From Flavobacterium sp. UBA2787 (lineage in GTDB: Bacteria > Bacteroidota > Bacteroidia > Flavobacteriales > Flavobacteriaceae), in NCBI GenBank assembly GCA_002352205.1, contig DEHZ01000015.1, positions 186,001-250,000 on the forward strand: a DNA stretch of 64,000 nucleotides, given 5' to 3'. The position numbers and the translations under genes are program-made. Under the pieces are notes generated by a model that was given only the letters and a program-made list of their open reading frames with translations, made no database searches and was not told where the DNA came from. How positions within the stretch are numbered: the first letter of the stretch is position 1; the number at the start of each line of letters is the position of its first letter. Shown here piece after piece: positions 1 to 10,000 of this stretch.

Positions 1-171
1 AAAAAAACTTTTAATTTTTATAAAATATACTAAAAATGTGATTTACTATCTTTTCTTCAAAGTCAGGGTCATTCGCAGAAAAATATGTTAGTTATTTTAT
101 AGGACAAATTTAGAGCATCTGATAATATACAATAATTAATAGTAATTTTAAAATTTACGAGACTAATATAT

Positions 172-735
172 TTATTTATTATTTGTAATTTCATTTAAAA
201 AAATATTTAATCTTTCTGCCAAATTCACTGAATAAAAGTCAAATAGAATAATGTTTTTATTTTTAAAATGCAAAAACAAACGAACACCTTGATTTAGCTT
301 ATCTAATTTTATAAGTTTACAGTTAAAATTATCAATTTCATTGAATTTTCCATGTATATCTTCAACTTTTAAAATTATTTTCATATAATTTGACCTTTTT
401 AAATAAAATATTTTTGATTTTAAATCTAAAATTATAACATTATTTGTGAGAAGTTTGTTGTAATTTTTTTTTATAATAAAACCTACCCAGATTATAATAA
501 AAATAATCAACAAGAAAAAACCATCTTTAATGTTAAAATAAAAATATAGAAAAATAAATATTGAGGGTATTAGAAATAAGAAAAAGAAATTTAAAATAAG
601 ACTTATAAATTTGTATTCCTTTATTTTACTAATTATAACTTTATTATCCTCAAATTCAATTTTTGGATCCCTAAATAAATTATATGTGTTTTTATATTCC
701 CGAAAAAAGGTATCAAATTTAAAATTGTTATCCAT
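172..735 (-). CDS. Two-helix membrane protein with PH-like tail (possible Rhs immunity partner)
   Basis: Predicted 187-aa protein beginning MDNNFKF. This start lies 8 bp past the stop of the large Rhs gene, so I prefer it to an upstream in-frame ATG that would overlap that gene by about 50 bp. Two adjacent hydrophobic stretches near residues 50-95 (SLILNFFFLFL and FFLLIIFIIIWVGF) predict an inner-membrane hairpin. The remaining C-terminal part has the beta-rich pattern of PH-like domains that follow such hairpins (YcxB-like proteins), but I do not recognise the family with certainty. The position directly downstream of an Rhs gene in the same operon is where an immunity protein against the Rhs C-terminus would sit; that role is inferred from position only. 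Confidence 0.6.
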   Translation of the reverse strand: MDNNFKFDTFFREYKNTYNLFRDPKIEFEDNKVIISKIKEYKFISLILNFFFLFLIPSIFIFLYFYFNIKDGFFLLIIFIIIWVGFIIKKNYNKLLTNNVIILDLKSKIFYLKRSNYMKIILKVEDIHGKFNEIDNFNCKLIKLDKLNQGVRLFLHFKNKNIILFDFYSVNLAERLNIFLNEITNNK

Positions 736-742
736 CACTAAA

Positions 743-3700
743 TTAAAATTTATAACTGTAATTTTTACTAGGAGAAGTTGGATTATTGACATAAATTGCG
801 TCCTCTCTAAAGTGAACCATTATAGTTGAGTGCCGCACACCACCTTTAACATTAACAGCAGTAAAAGGACTAGCTTCAGCTCCTCCAGATAATCCTCCAT
901 AAACACTAACCCAAGTAACTTTTCCATTTGGATTAACTGCAACATCTACGCCAACCTGTCCACCTATTCCGGGTGTTAATCCCGCTTCAACATAACCAGA
1001 GTATCCTAAAAAATCCATAGCACTAATCTCACTGACTGTACCATTATATTGCTTTATCGAACCATAAATTGAAGCTGTCACCTCAGCACCATCTCCTATT
1101 GAAACTGAAGGGCCAATTGTTAAATAAGGCACAAAGCTTCTATCTTTACCTCTAATTATCCAATTAAACTCTAAATCTATATCACCTCCCAAAAATACAT
1201 TAAAAGCATAACCTCCTCCGATTGAAAATCCATCTCCAGTTTTATTTCTTATAAATTCACTATTCCATAAGTGTTTACTATCTGTTTTAGTTGAATAGAT
1301 TGAATTTAAAACAATTTCATCTAAAACACTACCATTTCCATTTTTTATAACATATGAATCCTTGATACCGTATCGATAATTAGTGTTAATTGCTTCAGGG
1401 TTTTCAAATCTATCACCTTGAAAACCTCTAAACGCCCACGCTACATCCCTCCAAAATTTTGATGACCATCCTCCATCAGAATCAATACTGCTAATAGGGT
1501 TATTATCCATCCCTAAATATGGCGAATGATATTGTCCATAAGGGTCGGGCGTAAGCCATCTTCCTAATCTTCCATCCCAAAGTCTGAGTTGAAAAGCTTC
1601 CATTCCAGTTTCACCGTCTTTTTCTTGGCCTTGATAAGCATATCGGTAACTACCGTCTAACGAGTTTCTTTCTGGTAACTGTTCTCCAAAAGGGTAATAA
1701 TCGGCATAGGAAAGTAATGCAACTAGATTCGGGTTTGAGCTGTCTTTTTGCACTACTGCTCGGACATTGCCTAAGTGATCCGTTATTTGATAACTTCTAG
1801 TTTCAGAATTAAACACTGTTTTGTAACATACTCCTAATCGTGTTGCACCATATATTGGCATTTCTATTTGTCTTATTATGTCAATTACAGGTTTATTATA
1901 AACAGACATTATATTTCCGGATAGGTCAAGTAGATAATACGTTGTGCTTTGTAATGTGTTAGGTTGTATGGTGCTATAACTTTCTTTTCTTATACGTTGG
2001 CCGCGTTCATTATAATAAAATTTAACTATAGGGTAAGCAATGCTTGGGTCTAAATTCCCTCCTTTAATTTCAGTAACTAGTCCACTGGTATTGTAAAAGT
2101 AATGGGTTTGTTCTTGTTTGTTTAGCGTTAGCTGACCAATTGCATTATATACATAATTACCTGCTTGTTGTCCTGAGTCAATATCATTATTGAATTGTGG
2201 TGATGCAGGTACAGCATCAGTAACTTGTGTTAGTTGGTTTTTGCCTGTAGTGGCATAATTATAGGTTAAGTTGTCTATAGTTGTTCCTGTTTCATTGGTT
2301 CTTTGTAATTTGGTTATGTTTCCGTTAGCATCATACTCAAGCCCTTTTTCTTGGTATTTATTAGCAAGAGGCGTTATACTTCCTGAGGTATTCGCATTAC
2401 CAAAAGTAGCATCGGTTAACCAGTTGTTTCGATCATAATTATACAAGTAGCCTTTTTGGTTAATGTTACCATTTTGGTCTAAATCCATATGTGAGCTTTC
2501 TTTGGTAGCCCATCGAGTTGCTTTGATGTTTCCATTGTAATCAGGAGTAATACTTGGTGAGGTTATGATGTTTGTATTTATACGATTGTAATCACCACTA
2601 TAATAGTCTAACGTAATGCCAAAAACATCATTAGGGTCATTTCCTGGGTCTTTTGCTTGTTCTAAACTTGGGTGGTTTATACTCTTTAACATACCACCAA
2701 GCGTATAGACATAGTCTAGTCCTTGTGCACCTTCTGCTATATTAAGCCTTTTTAATTCTCCAGATATATAATAAGTATATTCTGCGTCGGTTGAAAATGA
2801 AATGTCATTTATTGATGTTTCTACCTTTTCAAGTGTATTATTAATATCATAAGTGTATTTGTGAACAAAAAGCTCATTTGGAGTATATTTTTGATAATAT
2901 ACCTTACTTACATTGCCTTTATCGTTGTATTCATAATGAATCGTTTTAGTCCCCAAGTCAACATTGTATTGTGCAACCCATTCTAATCTGCCATAAATAT
3001 CATAACTGTACCACGAAATTGCATCCAATGTACCCACGTTAGTTAGTGATTCTTTATAAGTTATAGCTACATTACCTGCTAAATTGTGTTGTTGATAACC
3101 CGGTAATTGATTTTGTAAGGAAAGTATATTTGGAATAAAAATGGAAAGATTTCCATCATTGCCAACATAATCATAAATAGTGAATGTTCTTTCACTTGAT
3201 GTTGTATTTAGTATTAATATATTACTGTCAACATTATTATTTGCTTCATCCCAAATAGTTGCGTCCCCTGTTAATATACCACCTTCAATCGGCCTGCCGT
3301 AAGTATCATAATTGGTATATGAAACTTGGTTTAAAGATAGTTGAAGCTCACTTTGAGAATACCTAATTTGTCCATCTTTTCGGTAAGCATACCTGCTAGT
3401 TCCTTCATCTGGGCTGGAGATTACTATTACTTGCCCAAATGTGTTGTGTTCTACTTTTGTGATAAAATCACTTGCATTAGGTTGCATATATGCCGGAACT
3501 GCTTGCATGGTTATTGCCGATGGAAAAGCCGCTGCAAAAGCATTTGGTTGAATAGTTTTTATATTTCTTCCTGTTTTATCGTAAACATTGATGGCATAAT
3601 CGTAATAATTAACTTTATAAGAAATTCCCAAAACGTAATTATCTGTTGTTATTGCACCAGATGAAGTATTAACGTATGTTCTTGGGTTATTTGTAGGTAT

Positions 3701-5404
3701 AGTATTAGCAACTATTCTGTAGGCATTTCCTCCAGATAATGGAGTTGAAATTATACCTCCTGTTTTTAAATCATATATCGAGTAATTTGAAGCTGAACCG
3801 AGTAATGAAATATCAGAGGAAGTAATTCCGGCAGGAATATGAACGTCTATATATCCCTGCGTTCCAATTAGGGAAACAACAGGATATTTGTGAGAACCAC
3901 CAGAACGTGCTGATGCTAAAGCTTTTCCTTCTCCATCTGTAAATACAACATTCTCAACTCCATTGGCATCTACTGATACGGATTTATAAAATTTTGTAAT
4001 TATTTCTTCTTTGTCTGGAAAATTTGTACTTGTAGGTCCATCAAAATAATCATACCCATAGATATAATGCATCTCTTGTGCGGCAGGAACAGTAAAGCCA
4101 TATCCCGTTTTCCAACTGCCATTGATTTGATTTCCTCCAACTACGTTAATTACATTACCCGGATTTAATTTATCGTAGTTAATTTCTGTGTAGGGCTGTT
4201 CTGCTGTGGCCTGATAAGCTTCTAGTGCATTATTATTACTATAATATTTATCTAAAAAATTAGTTTTAAGAATTGAATTGGATAAAAAATTTACTTTATC
4301 AAAATTAAAACAAGATATTGCCGGAAAAGATTCTTTCCATTTTCTTCCAAAATTATCATATACTACTTCTTTTCCCCAAACTAAATCATTTTTGTAATCT
4401 TTTGAAAGCGAAGTAACGGGTCTACCTAAATCATCAAAATAGGTTTTTGAACGACCATTTTCAATCCCACTTTTTACATCATACGAATAGGCTTCCGTAT
4501 AATTAGAATTGCTAGAACTGTGTAGATAGTAAAAATATGGATCTAATGGTCGGGTAGGCACAACCATCCCGTTAGATAATTCCATTGGGGTTGCTAAACC
4601 TCTACTATATACAATAGGATTACCAGTATAGTAACTCGACACATCTGACCTGAAAATACTGGCTTTACCAAAAATTGTTTCAGTGGGTTCATCATCGGGA
4701 ACATATATAATTGTACCATCTTGAAGCTGTACTGGATGATAAAAAAGTATGTTTCCAATTGCACCATTGAAAATACCACCATCGCCATTGTCTATCCTAG
4801 GGGAAATGTTTATGGTATATTCTTGAAGCTGCAAAAAATCTAAAGGGTCGGCATTAGTAAATATTCTTTGATTATCATTGTTATAAGAAACTTCGTCTAC
4901 TATTTTTCCTTGTGGTGTTGTTAATCTAACTTTATCAAGATTGTTATACAAAACCATAGTGTTTTGTAAAATGATATCATTTTCAGGATTACTACTAATA
5001 GACTCTGGGATAGGGAATAATTCTAAAAATTTGGAACGTCCTCCTATAAAGGAAGGTGCATAATTTGTATAAGCATAAAAGCCATTATAAGTAATTATTT
5101 TAAACCCCCCCGGTTCGATAATCAAATTACTATGATTATTCATTAGCCCATCAGCTTGCAATTTAAACGATGTATGGTTATCCGAAATAACCCATCCTTC
5201 TAAATCAATAGCCTCATTTGATGAGTTGTATAATTCAATATATTCTCCAAAAGTATGATATCTTCTAGAAATATCTTCACAATATCGAGAATCAAAGTAA
5301 ATTTCTGATATAACTAAAGTACCATAATCAGATGTCTCACACTGAGAATAGATTTTTGCTGAAAACAACAAAAAAACAAAAAAAAGTTGAATCAATTGCC
5401 TCAT
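743..5404 (-). CDS. Secreted Rhs/YD-repeat protein with N-terminal lamin-tail domain and complete RHS core
   Basis: 1553 aa. A signal peptide ends near IYSQ (residue 21) and is followed by a lamin-tail-like domain, residues about 25-115, with ISEIYF, GEYIELYN and LEGWVISD. The middle holds YD-type repeats (TYGRPIEGG, YNYDRNNWLTDATF). An RHS-associated core lies near residues 1210-1310: DHLGNVRAVV, YYPFGEQLPERN, GQEKDGETG, LRLWDGRLGRWLTPDPYG. After the core comes a variable C-terminus of about 240 aa that is glycine-rich and beta-patterned and contains no nuclease, deaminase or protease motif I recognise. Rhs proteins wrap a C-terminal cargo in a beta-barrel shell and often act in contact-dependent killing or surface functions. 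Export is presumably by the Sec pathway, then an outer-membrane system. It lies in a minus-strand run with a TPR protein and another Rhs protein. The function of the C-terminus is unknown. Confidence 0.9.
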   Translation of the reverse strand: MRQLIQLFFVFLLFSAKIYSQCETSDYGTLVISEIYFDSRYCEDISRRYHTFGEYIELYNSSNEAIDLEGWVISDNHTSFKLQADGLMNNHSNLIIEPGGFKIITYNGFYAYTNYAPSFIGGRSKFLELFPIPESISSNPENDIILQNTMVLYNNLDKVRLTTPQGKIVDEVSYNNDNQRIFTNADPLDFLQLQEYTINISPRIDNGDGGIFNGAIGNILFYHPVQLQDGTIIYVPDDEPTETIFGKASIFRSDVSSYYTGNPIVYSRGLATPMELSNGMVVPTRPLDPYFYYLHSSSNSNYTEAYSYDVKSGIENGRSKTYFDDLGRPVTSLSKDYKNDLVWGKEVVYDNFGRKWKESFPAISCFNFDKVNFLSNSILKTNFLDKYYSNNNALEAYQATAEQPYTEINYDKLNPGNVINVVGGNQINGSWKTGYGFTVPAAQEMHYIYGYDYFDGPTSTNFPDKEEIITKFYKSVSVDANGVENVVFTDGEGKALASARSGGSHKYPVVSLIGTQGYIDVHIPAGITSSDISLLGSASNYSIYDLKTGGIISTPLSGGNAYRIVANTIPTNNPRTYVNTSSGAITTDNYVLGISYKVNYYDYAINVYDKTGRNIKTIQPNAFAAAFPSAITMQAVPAYMQPNASDFITKVEHNTFGQVIVISSPDEGTSRYAYRKDGQIRYSQSELQLSLNQVSYTNYDTYGRPIEGGILTGDATIWDEANNNVDSNILILNTTSSERTFTIYDYVGNDGNLSIFIPNILSLQNQLPGYQQHNLAGNVAITYKESLTNVGTLDAISWYSYDIYGRLEWVAQYNVDLGTKTIHYEYNDKGNVSKVYYQKYTPNELFVHKYTYDINNTLEKVETSINDISFSTDAEYTYYISGELKRLNIAEGAQGLDYVYTLGGMLKSINHPSLEQAKDPGNDPNDVFGITLDYYSGDYNRINTNIITSPSITPDYNGNIKATRWATKESSHMDLDQNGNINQKGYLYNYDRNNWLTDATFGNANTSGSITPLANKYQEKGLEYDANGNITKLQRTNETGTTIDNLTYNYATTGKNQLTQVTDAVPASPQFNNDIDSGQQAGNYVYNAIGQLTLNKQEQTHYFYNTSGLVTEIKGGNLDPSIAYPIVKFYYNERGQRIRKESYSTIQPNTLQSTTYYLLDLSGNIMSVYNKPVIDIIRQIEMPIYGATRLGVCYKTVFNSETRSYQITDHLGNVRAVVQKDSSNPNLVALLSYADYYPFGEQLPERNSLDGSYRYAYQGQEKDGETGMEAFQLRLWDGRLGRWLTPDPYGQYHSPYLGMDNNPISSIDSDGGWSSKFWRDVAWAFRGFQGDRFENPEAINTNYRYGIKDSYVIKNGNGSVLDEIVLNSIYSTKTDSKHLWNSEFIRNKTGDGFSIGGGYAFNVFLGGDIDLEFNWIIRGKDRSFVPYLTIGPSVSIGDGAEVTASIYGSIKQYNGTVSEISAMDFLGYSGYVEAGLTPGIGGQVGVDVAVNPNGKVTWVSVYGGLSGGAEASPFTAVNVKGGVRHSTIMVHFREDAIYVNNPTSPSKNYSYKF

Positions 5405-5410
5405 AACAAA

Positions 5411-6928
5411 CTAATTTCTGGTTAATACAAAATTATCTTGGGGATTATTTTCATAAAGGCGACTTAGTAATGCCCCTGCTTCTTCATTTTTTCCTAATGC
5501 TATGTAAGAAGAGTGTAACAAATAGTATAATACTAAATTATCTTTAAACACATCTTTTTGTTTATTGTTTGCTAAATTTTTAATTAAAGATAGTTTTGGA
5601 TTTAGGATGATTAATTCATCTAAATCGCCTTCAAGTTCTTTAACTCCAATAAGTAGTATTTGCGTAGCTTCCTGAAATTTTGCTTCTAAAAAACTAATTT
5701 TAGCGTAGGAATGTATTAATTTGTTATTCATTCCCACAGAAGTAGATTTAACTTTTACCATAGTTTCCTCTAATAATTGTTTGGCTTCTACAAACCTATT
5801 TTGCAACAATAAGATTTTAGCGGTTTTAACTACTACATCTATTTCTTGTTCAAAATTTAAAGTCCAATTGTTTTTTAAATTGTAACCTACTGAAATGGCT
5901 TCATCTAATGTGGCGGTTGAAGCTTGATTTTTTTTGTAGGCTAATTCCATAGCATCCATCAGCCCTAAAAATCCATATAAATTATTACTAGCATTAGCAT
6001 AGTTTCTTCTAACTTCTATAAAGTCAAAATATCTATTGTTAATATAATAGGATTTTTTAACCTTGTTTAATGACAATGGATCTTTGTAGTCGATTTGAAA
6101 TAATTGTTCAGCATTTTCTATTTTTTCTTGATTTGTTAAACTAGTCCTTTTTAAGAGGATGTTATAAAAAAATTTCTTTTGCTTAAGTATATTTATTCTT
6201 CTATGTTCAATTTCAAAAATATCAATTAGTGGTCTTCTATTTTTAGCATCAATTCTAGCAATTAATAATTTTAATTCTTCATTTGTTTTGCTAGTAATGG
6301 CTGACTTATATTCATTTTTATGTTGAACTTTAATATTTTTATAAACCCTATTTATTCTAAAATCAGCTTCAAATTCAGCAATCTGAATTTTATGCATTAC
6401 TTTTTCTAAACCTATATACAGATATTGTTTTGTATCATCTATTAGGATTGCTTGTTGGTATAAAATTACAGCGTCATTTAGAAGAGAGAGCGTATTAAAT
6501 GAATTTTTATAATCAATAGATGATTTTTTATTACCGTTTTGCAATCTCATTAATGATTTGGCTGCCCTATCATAAAAAGCAATTTTGTTAGTGTTAATTG
6601 CTAAAGCATTTTTGAAAAGTAGTGCACTTTCAAGATTTTTGTTTTGTGACCCAAAAACATTATCTAATCCATCATAAAACTGAATATAATTCGGTGCAAG
6701 ATTTATTGCTTGTAAATATAAACTTTCAGCAAGAATATAATTTTTTAAATAAAATTTTTGTCTAGCCTGTGCAGCTAATTCTTTGGCAGTTAAAAAATCA
6801 TTAGATAATGATTGATTTTTACTTGTTGGCGAGAGAGTTAATGCCGATATGGCATCTAAAGGCAACATCGCTGCTAATATACTCCAAGAAGAAATACGAA
6901 TAAAATCTTTCCTACTTATATCACTCAT
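5411..6928 (-). CDS. TPR-like repeat protein with Tat-like N-terminus
   Basis: 505 aa, starting MSDISRKDFIRISSW, which resembles a twin-arginine signal of the SRRxFLK type with Arg-Lys in place of Arg-Arg, followed by a hydrophobic stretch to about residue 35. Helical repeats with TPR spacing follow, for example ARQKFYLKNYILAESLYLQA and LESALLFKNALAINTN near residues 50-130, and again near 370-500 (NRFVEAKQLLEETM, KFQEATQILLIG, GKNEEAGALLSRLY). It lies between two Rhs genes, 6 bp upstream of one, so it probably belongs to the same transcription unit and may scaffold or assist the exported Rhs proteins; this is inference. A 9-bp inverted repeat (AAGGAGAAG at 6953 and CTTCTCCTT at 7035) sits upstream. 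Confidence 0.8.
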   Translation of the reverse strand: MSDISRKDFIRISSWSILAAMLPLDAISALTLSPTSKNQSLSNDFLTAKELAAQARQKFYLKNYILAESLYLQAINLAPNYIQFYDGLDNVFGSQNKNLESALLFKNALAINTNKIAFYDRAAKSLMRLQNGNKKSSIDYKNSFNTLSLLNDAVILYQQAILIDDTKQYLYIGLEKVMHKIQIAEFEADFRINRVYKNIKVQHKNEYKSAITSKTNEELKLLIARIDAKNRRPLIDIFEIEHRRINILKQKKFFYNILLKRTSLTNQEKIENAEQLFQIDYKDPLSLNKVKKSYYINNRYFDFIEVRRNYANASNNLYGFLGLMDAMELAYKKNQASTATLDEAISVGYNLKNNWTLNFEQEIDVVVKTAKILLLQNRFVEAKQLLEETMVKVKSTSVGMNNKLIHSYAKISFLEAKFQEATQILLIGVKELEGDLDELIILNPKLSLIKNLANNKQKDVFKDNLVLYYLLHSSYIALGKNEEAGALLSRLYENNPQDNFVLTRN

Positions 6929-7083
6929 TTTATAAAAGAATTAAGGAAAGAAAAGGAGAAGAGCTGGTTTAAATTAAATAAATTTAGAACATCTTTGAGT
7001 ACGAGCTTGACGCAAAACTTCTTTTTATAAGATACTTCTCCTTATGCTTTCAAAATTAATATTTTTTTTTATTATTCCAAATT

Positions 7084-10000
7084 TTATTGTAAACTTTTAT
7101 ATCTTATGTTGTTTTTTGATTTTAATTTAAATCCACCAGGAGTACCGTCAGAAAAATCAATAACTTCTACATGGGTTTCTTTTAATCTACCACCAGCATC
7201 GTACTCAAATTTTGTAGCTAGTCCATTATTACCAATAATGAATGTTAGTTCATCAAATTCATTATATACATAGCCTGTTACTGAAGATGCTATTGGTCGA
7301 ATCATTAAATCATCATAGAAGATTTCATTTGAAGAACTAGTTACGTAAATAAATTTTTCTGTTATTGGGCAATCAAAATAGTGTGTTAATAAAGCCCAAT
7401 TACCAGCATTGGAAACCTCTCCATTAAATGCGATATTTGTGCCATCCACATTCACTCTTGCATACGGTAAATCAGTTTTATAAACCCAAACAGATAATTT
7501 ATATTTGCCTGCTCTATGTTGATCTTCTCGCATTACTACACCAAATTTTCCGCTTGAGTTTGTTGAAATGGAGTATTTGCCAGTATGTGATTTTTCCTGA
7601 CTTCTTGAAGCACCATCTTGAATCCTAACCTCTGGTTCAAGCCAAAATCCATTTGATATGTATTCACCACCAGCGTAGAACATTTCATTATAGCCAGCAT
7701 TTCCGGAAGCCATTAATTTAGTGTTGTTATCACCCATTTTAGTAGAAGCAAAATTTCCGTTTATATCTTTTACTTCTAAAGGAGTAGAATAATGATTATA
7801 TAAAGTTATTTCAGATGTTTGTTTCCATTTTAAATTTGTTTGCGATAGACCAACTCCCCATACAAAATCATCATCTGTATTATTATTGTTATAGTTGGTA
7901 AATATTCCATTTGAATCTTTTATTCCATTCCATATGTAAGTTTTATGTTTTCTCCATACTCCTACCTCTGAGGCAGGATTACTCGTATTTCCACCAATAT
8001 CTTTATAACTCCAGATGTTATTCCAAGTAGTAATACCAACTCCTGTCTCTTTCCAGACACCATTATCTAAAATATACGAATACTCTGCAGCAGTTTGAGA
8101 TAACATGTTTTTGTTGTTTATGTTATCCACTTTATTGCCCATTGCAGAATATTTTGTGTATGCAGGAACTGTTTTTGTTTTATAAGATCTACCGTAGCTA
8201 GAAGTTGTAATTGTTTCTAAAGCTTTACCAGTTTGTATATCATAGCCAGAGAATGATGTTGTAGTTTCAAAATTGTTTGCAGTACTTTTTATACTATTTA
8301 ATTTTAAAGGATATGTAATCTTGGTTGTATTTGCTAAATTGATATCTGAAGTTGTTGGCCATTGATCATGTGGTCTTGAATATATTCTTTCTAAAGAACT
8401 GAAGTTTTCTTGAATGATACCATTTTCAAAAACATTACTTTCATAATTGTTAATAACTTTTAATAGTTGATGATTATCATTATTGTATGTTTTCTTATTA
8501 ATTAGGCTACCTAATAGAGATAGTTTATCAGAAATAATAAATTTAGATTTTTTCAATGGAATATTTGAATAAGCATGATTTACCGTCACTGGTAAATATT
8601 CTACTTGAGAGGACTCTTCAGTTATTTGAAAAAAATTGCCTAAAGAATATTTGATGTCTCCATCCAAAATATACTTTGGAAGAACATTGAAGTGATATTC
8701 GTTAATAATATTTTCTTTAGCAACCGTTACATACTCATAAATTACTCCAGGCCCAGGAATATAATTTCCATAGGGTATTTCTTTAAAATGTTTTGAAGGA
8801 GCAAAACTGGTAACTCCCGAAGATTCATAGTTAGTGTCATTTGGAGACACAGAAGTTCCAGGTTTATTATAATAATGCTTGGTAATATATTTACCGTCAA
8901 CAATTATATTTTTTACTCTAATGCCACCACCTTTTAAATTACTATTGTTTAGCCTTGAAAATAATTTGATTTTAACTTTATCATTGTCATTTCCTGGCTC
9001 ACCACAATGAAACTCTCTAAGTTCTTCACGCCAATTAGATGTTCTGCTTACCACTTCATTATACCATCTATAAAACGTCCAAACTTCATTCTGACAATTA
9101 GCGTCTCTTCTTACATCATTTCCTATAAATATATTTGGTAATTTGAATTTAACTTGATTTTGTGATACAGAAATAACTAAGCACTCATTTGCTATATCTG
9201 CCACACGGTGGGCTCCGTTGTGATCTGGATTCCACCAATACTGAACGTCTATATAATCAAATTCTCCAACTTTAAAAAATTCTCTAAAATCTATATTTTG
9301 TCTAGAATCGTTGTTTATATGATTTCTTACTTCTAGATATTTATCACCGTCAGATGTACCTGTAAATTTTAATTGTAAATTAAAATCTAGTACAAGATTT
9401 TTTGTTGCTGCTTCATATGCATAGTCGTCACTTTCATATTGAATATCTAAGCTTGCTCCAGTTGGTGTCTTAATTTGTTTTAAACTACCATTTTCAGGGT
9501 TAAACTTTTTATATCCCCATTCATCAATTTGACTAGAGCTGTAGCTTAAATTATTGTAGCTAAATGTATAAGGTGGTATAATATTTACACCTTGTTTTCC
9601 GTAATTATGTAAACTTTTCAAAGTTAATTTTCCAGAATTAACGGAGTTAGGACTATTTGTGGCTAATGAATAGTCATATTTAAACCCAATTACTTTAACT
9701 GCTTTATTTTTTAGTGAAACAAAATCTGAATCATTATTATCAATTACATTAGAGTAATATTCTCCAAAATATTGAGAGTCTACATATGCTATAAATCCTG
9801 TACTATATTCATCATCACCAACTAAATTAACTTTTTCATCAAAAATCATATCTGAAGCTAATTTAGGTGTAGATTGTGGATTTAACATATTTAAAGTTGA
9901 GGGAATATCAGTGTTTTTTAATAAAATTATTTCTTTTAACCTTAAAGTTTTATGATTAAATGATTCAGCATATTGACGATTAATAATTTCGTAAACGGAG

